NCBI GenBank assembly: GCA_947477745.1
Contig: CANJUF010000009.1
Coordinates: forward strand, 20,251 to 84,250
Origin: Sphingomonadaceae bacterium
Lineage (GTDB): Bacteria; Pseudomonadota; Alphaproteobacteria; Sphingomonadales; Sphingomonadaceae
Length of the DNA: 64,000 nt
Direction: 5' to 3'
Each line of letters begins with the position of its first letter. Within the stretch, counting starts at the first letter, position 1. Below are positions 51,124-59,883 of the stretch, piece after piece. The notes under the pieces were generated by a model, which saw only the letters and a list, made by a program, of their open reading frames with translations, was not told the DNA's origin and searched no databases. Made by a program: the position numbers and the translations under genes.

Positions 51124-51843
51124 CTAAGCCTTCAGGTGATAGTCGAGCAGCGCCAGCGTGCTGGCCCAGCTGACGCGGTGATACTGCGGATCGTAGGCAA
51201 TGCCCGGCGCCACGCCTTCGTGGTCCGGATCGGTGAACGAATGCTGCGCGTGGCTGAACAGCGTAAGCTGATGCGTAACCTCGGCCTCGCGCAGTTCAGT
51301 CTGGAAGGCAAGGAAATCGTCCATCGGCGCGAAGGGATCGCGGCCCGCGCAAAAGGCGACCACCTCCGCGATCACGCCGCCCTTCTGCGCGGGGGCATGC
51401 GTAGGCAGTACGCCGTGATAGCTGACCACGCATTTGAGGTCCGCGCCGCTGCGCGCCAGTTCGAGCACGCATTTGCCGCCGAAGCAGTAGCCGATCGCCG
51501 CAATCCGGCTCTCGTCGGAGCCGTCCATCGCGCAGACATGCTCGAACCATTCGACCACGCGAGCGCGCAGCAGTTCGGGCCGTTCGAGCAAGCCGACGTA
51601 GTTCGCGCCGGTGCTTTCCGGGGTAGAAAGGTCCGCGCCGCGATCATAAACGCTGGCCGCGACGGCGAGATAGCCCATTTCGGCCAGCGCCCTCACGTTG
51701 CTTTCGAAGGTCGGGCCGGTGCCGCCCGCGCCGGGGAATAGCAGCACCGTGGGCTGCGGACCTTTCGCGCCTGCCGGACGGGCGAGGAACCCGTCCATCG
51801 CCACGCCGTCGTGCATGCAGCTTGTCGTCTCGAACGCAGTCAT
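51124..51843 (-). CDS. dienelactone hydrolase family protein
   Basis: 239 aa. The nucleophile loop IGYCFGGKCVLELAR has the Cys of dienelactone hydrolases, FCAGRDPFAPM the Asp and SHAQHSFTDP the His. The first strand LLFPGAGGTGPTFESNV is typical. It hydrolyses lactones or esters; real substrate unknown. The ATG of MTAFETTSCM is chosen (GAGAGGTG upstream). Forms an operon with the cupin and is divergent from the TonB-like gene. Confidence 0.87.
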   Translation of the reverse strand: MTAFETTSCMHDGVAMDGFLARPAGAKGPQPTVLLFPGAGGTGPTFESNVRALAEMGYLAVAASVYDRGADLSTPESTGANYVGLLERPELLRARVVEWFEHVCAMDGSDESRIAAIGYCFGGKCVLELARSGADLKCVVSYHGVLPTHAPAQKGGVIAEVVAFCAGRDPFAPMDDFLAFQTELREAEVTHQLTLFSHAQHSFTDPDHEGVAPGIAYDPQYHRVSWASTLALLDYHLKA

Positions 51844-51953
51844 ATCGCCGGGCACCTCTCGTCTTATGAATTTGCGTGCTTTGTGAAGCCGCGCCGCCGC
51901 GCTGTCAAAGCGCCAAGTTGCCCGGTGCAAAGCGCCGTGTCATATCGCGAAAC

Positions 51954-52679
51954 ATGGCACAGGCCGATTTCTCGACGCCCAGGCCCCTGCGCGTGGGCGT
52001 GATCGCGGTGATCATGGTGATCCATGTTGCCGCCATCTTCGGCCTGATCCGCGCTTTCGCGCCGGGCGTGGTCGACGTGATGGTCGATAAGGTGACGTCG
52101 GCGGTGTTCGTGACGATTACTGCGCCCAGTCCGACCCCTCCGCCGCCGCCAAAAGCCGCGCCCGAGCAAGGCGCACAGGGAGCTGCCGGCAAGAAAGCGA
52201 AGCCGCGCGAGGAAACCGCGCCCGAAGCGAAGATTCCCGTCTCCGAAAAGCCCGCGCCGCAAGCCAGCTCGACCGGGACCGAGAACCGTTCGGGCGCGAG
52301 CGAGGCGGGCGCGGGGACGGGGGCAGGCGGGCAAGGCGAGGGAACCGGCGCGGGCGGCGATGGCACGGGGCAGGGCGGCGGAACGCCCACCAAAGCTGAA
52401 AAGATCGCGGGCGACATCAGCTCGGCGGCCGATTACCCGCGCCGGACGCGCGATCGCCGGATCGGAAGCAGCGTGATCATCGTGCTGACCGTTGGCGTCG
52501 ACGGCCGGCCCAGGGCCTGCCGGATCGCCCGCCCCAGTCCGGAACCCGACACCGACCGGGTGACCTGCGAGCTTGCGATGAAACGGTTCCGCTTCCGGCC
52601 CGCAACCAATGCTGCGGGACAGCCAGTGGAATCGGACTACGGCTGGCAGCAGCGCTGGTATTACAAGGAGCGCAACTGA
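51954..52679 (+). CDS. TonB-family energy transducer
   Basis: 241 aa. One membrane segment near residues 15-35 (VGVIAVIMVIHVAAIFGLI), a Pro-rich stretch (PSPTPPPPPKAA), a Gly/Ala-rich linker, and a C-terminal TonB-like domain (VIIVLTVGVDGRPRACRIARPSPEPDTD...RFRFRPATNA). It should span the periplasm and pass energy to outer-membrane receptors, or serve as a reduced TonB paralogue. ExbB/ExbD genes are not in the window. Its end overlaps the end of the convergent sulfatase-fold gene by 19 bases. Confidence 0.88.
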   Translation: MAQADFSTPRPLRVGVIAVIMVIHVAAIFGLIRAFAPGVVDVMVDKVTSAVFVTITAPSPTPPPPPKAAPEQGAQGAAGKKAKPREETAPEAKIPVSEKPAPQASSTGTENRSGASEAGAGTGAGGQGEGTGAGGDGTGQGGGTPTKAEKIAGDISSAADYPRRTRDRRIGSSVIIVLTVGVDGRPRACRIARPSPEPDTDRVTCELAMKRFRFRPATNAAGQPVESDYGWQQRWYYKERN

Positions 52680-54025
52680 GCGTTCGCGGGCTTCGCGCGG
52701 TCCCTGGCCCGCAGATAGATCCACGGCACCCGGTCCTGGCTGAAGCGGGCACTGGCAGCCCGGTCGAACAGCGGCGGGCGGTGATCGCCGACGATAAGGA
52801 TATCCACCTGCGGAAGGTCCGGCGCCATCACCAGCCGGTCGATGCTGTCGGCGAGCGCGTGATGCGCCTCGAACATGCGGCAGACGACCGGGAAGCCATA
52901 GCGCCACTGCTCGGTGCCGAGCGTGCAGCGCTGCGTGCCCAGCGTCTCGTCGGCGATGACCGGGGCGTGAGTGTTGAGCGTAAGCCAGTAGATGAACTGC
53001 GGCTTGTCCGATTGCGTCAGGCGCTTGTGGATCACCTTGCCGACATCGACATCGCAGCGGCCGGGGAAGATGCCCTGGCACGCCTTCACGCCTGCCGCGC
53101 GCAGCTCGTCATCGAACTCAAGGTTGTGAAGCCCGGTCTTGGGATACCACGTCGTCCGGTCGAAGAAATTGGCGGCGAAGCTGTGGATCGCAGTGGTCTC
53201 GTATCCCGCCTTCGCAAAGCGCCCTGGCAGGCAATCGGCCTTGGCGAAATCGAAGTTGTCATAAGGCGTGGTGGTGTCGCACAGTTCGCGCAGCTCGCCG
53301 AAAGTGGTCGAGCCGGCGAAGTGATTGGAGCCGGTCTGCACGGTGTAGCGGCTGTTCCAGTGCGTCCGGTTCCAGTCGGCATTGAAAATCTCGCGCTCGG
53401 GCGAGGTGACCGGCTTGCCCAGCGCTTCGACCAGGATGACGAGAACGCTCCGGCCTTGGACCGCGGCGGGTGTGAGGCCCACCTGCTTCACTGCCGAATC
53501 GACCTTTTCGCCGATCGCGGGCGGCTGCAGGCCGACCCCCTTGGCCTGAGAAAACGAGGCGTCGAGCATCGCGAACAGGCCGATCGCGACCGCCGCGTAG
53601 AGATATTGCGTGCGGCTGTGGAAGCGTTCCACCGAAGGCGTGATCCGCCAGATCACCACGGCGAAGACCGCCATAACCGCGCCCGCCGCGGCATATTCGG
53701 GCGAGCGCAGCGGCCTGACCTCGGTGATGAACTGGGCGACGACCGCGAGGTTGAGCGGCGGAATGCCGAAGAAGCGGGCGACATAGAATATCGAGATCGT
53801 CACGAAGATGCCCAGCGCGCCAATAGTGCGGATCGCTCGCGAGCGGACCTGCGCCAGGACCAGCGCGGCAATCCCCGATATAAGGATGAACGCCTGCATC
53901 GGCTTGCCCGCAATCTGCCACATCAGCACGATCACGATGTTGGGCAGCAGCAGCCAGCCGATAATCCACTTCGCGGGAAAATCGGGCGGAATGCGCGAAG
54001 CGAGCGGGATCACAAGCGATGGCAC
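52661..54025 (-). CDS. membrane sulfatase-fold enzyme (phosphoethanolamine/LTA-synthase-like)
   Basis: 454 aa. About five N-terminal membrane segments (residues 19-160) precede a periplasmic sulfatase/alkaline-phosphatase-like domain. LVILVEALGKP is the first metal loop, HFAGSTTFGELRELCD includes the candidate Thr nucleophile, and DILIVGDHRPPLFD the second metal loop (Asp-His). Enzymes of this kind move phosphoglycerol or phosphoethanolamine onto glycans or lipids. The start is GTG. It is divergent from manC, which suggests a role in a surface polysaccharide. Confidence 0.8.
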   Translation of the reverse strand: MPSLVIPLASRIPPDFPAKWIIGWLLLPNIVIVLMWQIAGKPMQAFILISGIAALVLAQVRSRAIRTIGALGIFVTISIFYVARFFGIPPLNLAVVAQFITEVRPLRSPEYAAAGAVMAVFAVVIWRITPSVERFHSRTQYLYAAVAIGLFAMLDASFSQAKGVGLQPPAIGEKVDSAVKQVGLTPAAVQGRSVLVILVEALGKPVTSPEREIFNADWNRTHWNSRYTVQTGSNHFAGSTTFGELRELCDTTTPYDNFDFAKADCLPGRFAKAGYETTAIHSFAANFFDRTTWYPKTGLHNLEFDDELRAAGVKACQGIFPGRCDVDVGKVIHKRLTQSDKPQFIYWLTLNTHAPVIADETLGTQRCTLGTEQWRYGFPVVCRMFEAHHALADSIDRLVMAPDLPQVDILIVGDHRPPLFDRAASARFSQDRVPWIYLRARDRAKPANAQLRSL

Positions 54026-54161
54026 GGGCGGGACTACCTTGGTTTGTCAGTGTCCGTTCCATTAAGGTTTGATGGCAAAGATCGGGTTAACCTGCGCGCA
54101 TAGCGGGCTGAATGCTGGCAGCATTATTGAATGGGCCGGGTTTCGCGGTTAGGCCTCACTC

Positions 54162-55187
54162 ATGAGTCAAATCGTTCCCGTCATCCTGTGCGGCGGCAGC
54201 GGCACGCGGCTGTGGCCGCGCAGCCGTGCCTCCAAGCCCAAGCCGTTCCTGCCGCTGATCGGCGAGCAAACCATTTTCGAGGCGACGCTGGCGCGCTGCG
54301 CGCCGTTTGCCGCGCCGGTGGTGGTGACCGGCGCGGCGCATCTGGAGCATGTCGAGGCGCAGCTTGGCGCCAGCGAGGCGGCGATCATCATCGAGCCGCA
54401 GGCGCGCAACACCGCCGCCGCCATCGCGCTTGCCGCGCTGCGCTTGCCCGGCGATGCGGTCATGCTGGTTTGCCCTAGCGATCACCACATCGGCGACCCG
54501 CAGGCGTTTGCGGATGCAGCGCGCAAGGCCGCCGCGCTGGCGCAGGAGGGCTGGCTGGTCAGCTTCGGGATCGAGGCGACAGGCCCCGAAACCGGATACG
54601 GTTATCTCAAGCGCGGCGAAGCGCTGGGCGATCTGGGTTTCCGCACCGCGCGCTTCGTTGAAAAGCCCGATCTGGAACGCGCCACGGCATTCCTGGCCGA
54701 AGGCGGCTATGACTGGAATGGGGGCATCTTCGCCTTTCGCGCCGCCACTTTCCTCGAGGAGCTGGAGGCGCACTGCCCGGGCGTACTCGGATCGGTGTGG
54801 GCAGCGGTCGCGGCTGGGCGCGAAGAGGGCGCGCGCTTCCATCCCGATGCCTCTGCCTTCGCCGGGGCCGAGGCCATCTCGGTCGACTATGCGGTGATGG
54901 AAAGGACAACCCATGCAGCGCTGGTTCCCGCGCGGATGGACTGGTCGGACATAGGAAGCTGGGAATCTCTCCATATGGCGCGCAAGCGCGACGCGCAGGG
55001 TAACTCGGTAAACGGGCGCGCCGAACTGGTCGATTGCCAGGGCGTGCTGGTCGAGAGCGACGGGCCCCGCGTATCGGTAATCGGGCTCGAAGGCGTGGTC
55101 GTGGTGGTCGACGGCGACGAAGTGCTCGTCACCAGCATGGACGGCGCGCAGAAAGTCGGCAAGCTGGGCGGAGCGGCCAATCAGTGA
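54162..55187 (+). CDS. manC: mannose-1-phosphate guanylyltransferase
   Basis: 341 aa. VPVILCGGSGTRLWPRSRASKPKPFLPL is the GTP-binding pyrophosphorylase signature, EPQARNTAAAIALAAL and the FVEKPD motif (RFVEKPDLERA) are also typical, and WSDIGSWESL is the sugar site. It makes GDP-mannose from GTP and mannose-1-phosphate. The isomerase domain of two-domain ManC enzymes is absent; that activity is encoded by the next gene. Confidence 0.95.
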   Translation: MSQIVPVILCGGSGTRLWPRSRASKPKPFLPLIGEQTIFEATLARCAPFAAPVVVTGAAHLEHVEAQLGASEAAIIIEPQARNTAAAIALAALRLPGDAVMLVCPSDHHIGDPQAFADAARKAAALAQEGWLVSFGIEATGPETGYGYLKRGEALGDLGFRTARFVEKPDLERATAFLAEGGYDWNGGIFAFRAATFLEELEAHCPGVLGSVWAAVAAGREEGARFHPDASAFAGAEAISVDYAVMERTTHAALVPARMDWSDIGSWESLHMARKRDAQGNSVNGRAELVDCQGVLVESDGPRVSVIGLEGVVVVVDGDEVLVTSMDGAQKVGKLGGAANQ

Positions 55188-55978
55188 TCGGCGCCCTGCC
55201 TGTCCGCCAGGTGGCAAAGCCGTGGGGCAGGGACGTTCTGCCCGCGCCGTTCTTCGCGCCTCCGGGCGAACGCATCGGCGAAGTGTGGTTCGAGCCGCCG
55301 ACCGAACTGCCCGGCCTGCTCGTCAAATATATCTTCACCAGCGAAAAGCTGTCGGTGCAGGTCCACCCGTCGGACGCGCAGCTTCCCGGCCACGGCAAGG
55401 AGGAATGCTGGCTGATCGTCGATGCAGAGCCGGGCGCGAGTCTTGGCATCGGCTTTCGCGAGCCTTTAGGCCCGCAGGCGATGCGCGAAGCCGCCCTCGA
55501 TGGTTCGATCGAAGCGCTGATGGAGTGGCATCCGGTTACGCCCGGCGATTTCTTCTATATTCCCGCGAACACTGTCCACGCCATTGGCGCAGGCGTCAGC
55601 CTGATCGAGGTCCAGCAGACCAGCGAAGTGACTTACCGGCTTTATGACTACGGCCGCCCGCGCGAACTGCATCTCGATGAAGCCGTGGCGGTGGCGCGGG
55701 GCGAGCCTTATCCCTCGGCCCTTCGCGCCAAGGCGCCGCTGGGCGAAGCTGAGCGGCTGGTCGGCGGACCGCTGTTCCGGCTCGACCAGGTGACGCGGCA
55801 AACGATGGCCGGGATTGCGCAGTACTATGCCGGGGCGCCTTTGCTGGTGATCCCGCGGGACCGGCCTGCGAGCCTGGCCGGGCAGGAGATCGCGCCGGGC
55901 GCCTGCGGGTTCGCGCTGTCGGTTGATGACGTCGTCCTGTCCGATCACGGCACTTATCTGCTGGCGCAGCCTTACTGA
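55184..55978 (+). CDS. manA: mannose-6-phosphate isomerase, class I
   Basis: 264 aa. Zinc ligands in [26 protein letters not shown] and [36 protein letters not shown] match the phosphomannose isomerase cupin. It is shorter than the E. coli enzyme, as in the compact class. The GTG start lies in the manC stop (GTGA overlap), so the two are coupled to supply mannose-6-P and GDP-mannose. Confidence 0.93.
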   Translation: MIGALPVRQVAKPWGRDVLPAPFFAPPGERIGEVWFEPPTELPGLLVKYIFTSEKLSVQVHPSDAQLPGHGKEECWLIVDAEPGASLGIGFREPLGPQAMREAALDGSIEALMEWHPVTPGDFFYIPANTVHAIGAGVSLIEVQQTSEVTYRLYDYGRPRELHLDEAVAVARGEPYPSALRAKAPLGEAERLVGGPLFRLDQVTRQTMAGIAQYYAGAPLLVIPRDRPASLAGQEIAPGACGFALSVDDVVLSDHGTYLLAQPY

Positions 55979-56052
55979 CACTTGATCGCTGCGCGGCGCG
56001 GTTGCAAAGGACAGCCCAGAGAAGTCCGCCAAGAACCCCTGGGAGTCAGTCC

Positions 56053-57981
56053 TTGTCCAAAGTTTATCCGGTCCCCGCCGAGTGGGCCAGCCGCGCTTAT
56101 GTCAACGCCGAGCGCTATCAGGAGATGTACCGCCGCTCGATCGAGGAGCCGGAGGCGTTCTGGCGCGAGGAATCGGCGCGGATCGACTGGATCAAGCCGT
56201 GGACCAAGCTCAACGAATGCAGCTTCGACCAGGGTACCTTCGGCATCAAGTGGTTCGAGGACGGCACGCTCAACGTCTCGGTCAACTGCCTTGACCGCCA
56301 CCTTGCCACGCGCGGCGACGATCTGGCGATAATCTGGGAAGGCGACGATCCGGCCGAGTACCGCTCGTTCACCTACAAGGAACTGCACGAAGCGGTGTGC
56401 CGCGCCGGTGCGGCGCTCCGTGCGCTCGGCGTCAAGAAGGGCGACCGCGTCACCATTTACCTGCCGATGATCCCCGAGGCGGCGATCGCCATGCTCGCCT
56501 GCGCGCGGATCGGCGCAATCCACTCGGTGGTGTTCGCCGGCTTCTCGCCCGAGGCGCTGGCCGGACGCATCCAGGACTGCGACAGCTCGGTGGTCATCAC
56601 CGCCGACGGCGGCATGCGCGGCGGCAAGCTGGTGCGCCTTAAGGACAATGTCGACGAGGCGCTCGTGCAGTGCCCCAGCGTCAAATATGTCATGGTCGTG
56701 GGCCGCACCGGCATCGAGATCGACATGAAGGAAAACCGCGATGTCTCGTGGTACGCGCAGCTTGGCATAACCAAAATCTGCGAGCCGGAGGAGATGAGCG
56801 CGGAAGACCCGCTATTCATCCTCTATACCTCGGGTTCCACCGGCAAACCCAAGGGCGTGCTCCACACCACCGGCGGCTATCTCACCTGGGCGGCGATGAC
56901 GCACCAGTACGTGTTCGATTACCGCCCCGGCGACATCTACTGGTGCGCCGCCGATGTCGGTTGGGTCACCGGCCATTCCTATGTGGTCTACGGTCCGCTT
57001 GCCAACGGCGCGACCCAAGTGATGTACGAGGGCGTGCCCAACCATCCCGATCACAGCCGGTTCTGGCAGATCGTCGACAAGCACCAGGTCAACATCTTCT
57101 ACGGCGCGCCGACCGCGCTGCGCGCGCTGATGCGCGAAGGCGACGATTGGGTGAAGAAGTCCGAGCGCTCGTCGCTGCGCCTGCTGGGCACGGTGGGCGA
57201 GCCGATCAATCCCGAGGCGTGGGAATGGTACTACAACGTGGTCGGCGATGCGCGCTGCCCGATCGTCGATACCTGGTGGCAGACTGAAACCGGCGCGGCG
57301 ATGATCACCGGCATGCCTGGCGCGATCGCGATGAAGCCCGGCTCGGCCTCGCTGCCGATGTTCGGCGTGGTGCCGCAACTGGTGGACGGCGAGGGCGGGG
57401 TGCTCGAAGGTGCGACCTCGGGCAACCTGTGCCTCACGCAGAGCTGGCCGGGCCAGATGCGCACCGTCTGGGGCGATCACGACCGTTTCTTCCAGACCTA
57501 TTTCAGTACCTATCCGGGCAAGTATTTCACCGGGGACGGCTGCCGCCGCGACGAGGACGGCTATTACTGGATCACCGGGCGCGTCGATGATGTCATCAAC
57601 GTCTCGGGCCACCGCATGGGCACCGCAGAGGTCGAAAGCGCGCTGGTCGCGCACAAGGCCGTGGCCGAGGCTGCGGTTGTCGGCATGCCGCACGAGGTCA
57701 AGGGGCAGGGCATCTATGCCTATGTCACGATCAACGCCAACGAGACGCCCACCGACGCGCTCAAGGCCGAACTGGTGCAATGGGTGCGCAAGGAAATCGG
57801 CCCAATCGCGACGATCGACGTGATTCACTTCGCGCCCGCGCTGCCCAAGACCCGTTCGGGCAAGATCATGCGCCGCATCCTGCGCAAGATCGCCGAGGGC
57901 GACGTCTCGAACCTTGGCGACATCTCGACGCTGGCCGATCCCGGCGTCGTTGACACGCTGGTCCAGACGCGGGAAGGATAA
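56053..57981 (+). CDS. acs: acetyl-CoA synthetase
   Basis: 642 aa. Complete AMP-forming enzyme: [21 protein letters not shown]-loop, [16 protein letters not shown], the [20 protein letters not shown] hinge, and [17 protein letters not shown] with the Lys usually controlled by acetylation. It makes acetyl-CoA from acetate. Best start is TTG (LSKVYPVP) with GGGAG upstream, giving the usual length; the longer in-frame ATG adds low-similarity residues. With aceA it allows growth on C2 units released by the catabolic island. Confidence 0.96.
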   Translation: MSKVYPVPAEWASRAYVNAERYQEMYRRSIEEPEAFWREESARIDWIKPWTKLNECSFDQGTFGIKWFEDGTLNVSVNCLDRHLATRGDDLAIIWEGDDPAEYRSFTYKELHEAVCRAGAALRALGVKKGDRVTIYLPMIPEAAIAMLACARIGAIHSVVFAGFSPEALAGRIQDCDSSVVITADGGMRGGKLVRLKDNVDEALVQCPSVKYVMVVGRTGIEIDMKENRDVSWYAQLGITKICEPEEMSAEDPLFILYTSGSTGKPKGVLHTTGGYLTWAAMTHQYVFDYRPGDIYWCAADVGWVTGHSYVVYGPLANGATQVMYEGVPNHPDHSRFWQIVDKHQVNIFYGAPTALRALMREGDDWVKKSERSSLRLLGTVGEPINPEAWEWYYNVVGDARCPIVDTWWQTETGAAMITGMPGAIAMKPGSASLPMFGVVPQLVDGEGGVLEGATSGNLCLTQSWPGQMRTVWGDHDRFFQTYFSTYPGKYFTGDGCRRDEDGYYWITGRVDDVINVSGHRMGTAEVESALVAHKAVAEAAVVGMPHEVKGQGIYAYVTINANETPTDALKAELVQWVRKEIGPIATIDVIHFAPALPKTRSGKIMRRILRKIAEGDVSNLGDISTLADPGVVDTLVQTREG

Positions 57982-58033
57982 CGTTCCGCTTGTCCCTGCC
58001 GGGCTGCGGATGCAGTCGGGCAAGGGAGAGGCC

Positions 58034-59302
58034 ATGACGTCGAGCGTGAGCGAATGGAAGGCGAGCTGGACGCTGGTCGCGGCGTCCTTCGTCGGGTTCA
58101 TGTTCCATTCGATGCCGGTTTCGGCGATGAGCGCCTATATCGCGCCGCTCGAGGCCGAGTTCGGCTGGAGCCGCACGTTCATCTCGTTCGGGATAACCGT
58201 GGGCTCGGGCGTATCGGCGCTGATGATGCCTTTGATCGGCGCCATGGTGGACCGGTTCGGCTCGCGCCGCGTCGTTTTGCCGGGGATCGTGCTTTCCGCG
58301 CTGGCATGGTCTCTGCTGGCGCTGATGACCGGCGCGCAGTGGCAATGGCTTTCGCTGTTCTTCTTTCACGCGATATTCAACGTCATGATCGGCGCGGTGC
58401 TGTGGACCACGGCGGTCGCCGGCACCTTCAAGGCCTCGCAGGGCATGGCGCTTGGCCTCACGCTGGCGGGTGCGACCGGGGCGCATACACTGGTCCCCCC
58501 GCTGACCGTGGCGCTGATCGACCATTTCGGTTGGCGCATGGGCACGGTGGCGATGGCGGCGGGGCTGGGCGCGCTTTCCTATGTGCTGTGTTATCTGTTC
58601 TTCTATGACCGGCGCGACCGTTTGCGGGTTGCGGTCGCTGCCGGGGAGACCGGCACCCTCTCCGACAATGCGCTGCTCCCCGGCCTGACCCTGCGCGAGG
58701 CGGCGCGCGATACCGCGCTGTGGCGCATCGGCATTTCGATCCTGATCATCATTGCGCTGACCATCGGCTTCCTTGTCCACCAGATCGAGATCCTTGGCTC
58801 GGTCGGTGTCTCGCGGAGCACTGCCGCCTGGCTCGCCGGGCTGTCGGGATTGATGGGCATCGCCGGCAAGCTGGTGACCGGCTGGCTGCTCGATCGCTAT
58901 CACGGGGCAATGGTCGGCGGGCTGACGATGGCAGCGGCGGGGCTGGCGTTTGCGCTGCTGCTGAGCGGCGCGGCTTCGGCGGCGCTGATCGTGATCGCGA
59001 TGCTGGTCAACGGCTATACCGCCGGGGCGAAACTGCAGGTCGCCAGCTACCTGACCGTGCGCTACGCCGGCCTTGCGAACTTCGGCAAGATTTATGGGTT
59101 CATCTCGGCGCTGGTCGCCGCCGGTGCCGCAGCCGGGCCGCTGATCGCGGGCGTGTCCTACGACATGACCGGCGGTTATGCGCAGTTCCTCTCGCTCGCC
59201 GCCGTAGGGCTGGGGGTGTCGGCGCTGCTGCTGATCAGCCTGCCGCGCTATCCCCAATGGGACGAGCCTGAGGACGAGGCGGGAGTATTGCAGCCGGTTT
59301 GA
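58034..59302 (+). CDS. MFS transporter
   Basis: 422 aa, about 12 membrane helices. DRFGSRRVVLPG is the MFS signature loop between helices 2 and 3, DRRDRLRVAVAAGE the central cytoplasmic loop, and LDRYHGAMVGG the repeat of the signature in the second half. It resembles monocarboxylate-type permeases. AGGGAGAG precedes the ATG. It follows acs by 52 bases and may import the organic acids that acs or nearby ligases activate; no substrate is known. Confidence 0.9.
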   Translation: MTSSVSEWKASWTLVAASFVGFMFHSMPVSAMSAYIAPLEAEFGWSRTFISFGITVGSGVSALMMPLIGAMVDRFGSRRVVLPGIVLSALAWSLLALMTGAQWQWLSLFFFHAIFNVMIGAVLWTTAVAGTFKASQGMALGLTLAGATGAHTLVPPLTVALIDHFGWRMGTVAMAAGLGALSYVLCYLFFYDRRDRLRVAVAAGETGTLSDNALLPGLTLREAARDTALWRIGISILIIIALTIGFLVHQIEILGSVGVSRSTAAWLAGLSGLMGIAGKLVTGWLLDRYHGAMVGGLTMAAAGLAFALLLSGAASAALIVIAMLVNGYTAGAKLQVASYLTVRYAGLANFGKIYGFISALVAAGAAAGPLIAGVSYDMTGGYAQFLSLAAVGLGVSALLLISLPRYPQWDEPEDEAGVLQPV

Positions 59303-59308
59303 AGGGCA

Positions 59309-59599
59309 TCACATCAACTGCCGCACATCCCTGGCGTGATGGATGATACGCACTACCCAGACCGTTTCGCCATCGTAGTCATACATGATGTGATGACGTC
59401 TGTAGGTCAGAAAGCGGATTGCCGGGCGTATGCCGGGATAAATCGGACCAGACTTGGGAAATTCCGCAAGCCGTGCAAGCGCCGCATCAATGCCGTCGAT
59501 ATACTGGTCGGCCACGTCGAGGCCGAAACGAATGGTGCTTTGGGTGTGGAGCTCGAGCATGTCAGCCCGCGCCTCGACGCTTACGTCGATTTCAGCCAT
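59309..59599 (-). CDS. parE: ParE/RelE-type toxin
   Basis: 96 aa. VSVEARADMLELHTQSTIRFGLDVADQYIDGIDAALARLAEFPKSG and IRFLTYRRHHIMYDYDGETVWVVRIIHHARDVRQLM are the typical ParE features. It overlaps the antitoxin end by eight bases, in the usual antitoxin-first order. Toxins of this type inhibit gyrase or cleave mRNA; family alone favours gyrase. Confidence 0.9.
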   Translation of the reverse strand: MAEIDVSVEARADMLELHTQSTIRFGLDVADQYIDGIDAALARLAEFPKSGPIYPGIRPAIRFLTYRRHHIMYDYDGETVWVVRIIHHARDVRQLM

Positions 59600-59840
59600 G
59601 CTTTCTGCGATTTTCGGCTTTGATTTCCGCGATGATCTCGGAGGGCTTACCGGGGTACACGCCCGAAGCCCTACCCTTGTCGATCGCGGCCTGCAAATCG
59701 GCCAGCGCCGCTTCCTCGTCCTGCCTGCGCCGCATCAGATCTCGCACCAGATCGCTGGTGCTCGAATAGCGGCCCTCGGCAACGTGCTCTTCGGCCCACT
59801 TCCTAAGTCCCTCGGGGACGGAGATGTTCAGTTGTGCCAT
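59592..59840 (-). CDS. parD: ParD-type antitoxin (ribbon-helix-helix)
   Basis: 82 aa. MAQLNISVPEGLRKWAEEHVAEGRYSSTSDLVRDLMRR is a ribbon-helix-helix DNA-binding domain, followed by a C-terminal toxin-binding tail (IDKGRASGVYPG). First gene of the pair. An inverted repeat immediately upstream is its likely operator. Confidence 0.9.
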   Translation of the reverse strand: MAQLNISVPEGLRKWAEEHVAEGRYSSTSDLVRDLMRRRQDEEAALADLQAAIDKGRASGVYPGKPSEIIAEIKAENRRKHG

Positions 59841-59863
59841 GCGCGTAAAATACATTTTCGCGC
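59841..59863. promoter_or_regulatory. inverted repeat at the parDE start (putative operator)
   Basis: GCGCG-t-AAAAT-ac-ATTTT-CGCGC is a near-perfect inverted repeat (one unpaired T) that begins at the base next to the antitoxin start codon. ParD-type proteins repress their own operon from such sites. Confidence 0.5.
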
Positions 59864-59883
59864 GATATTGCGCAAGCGCTCCC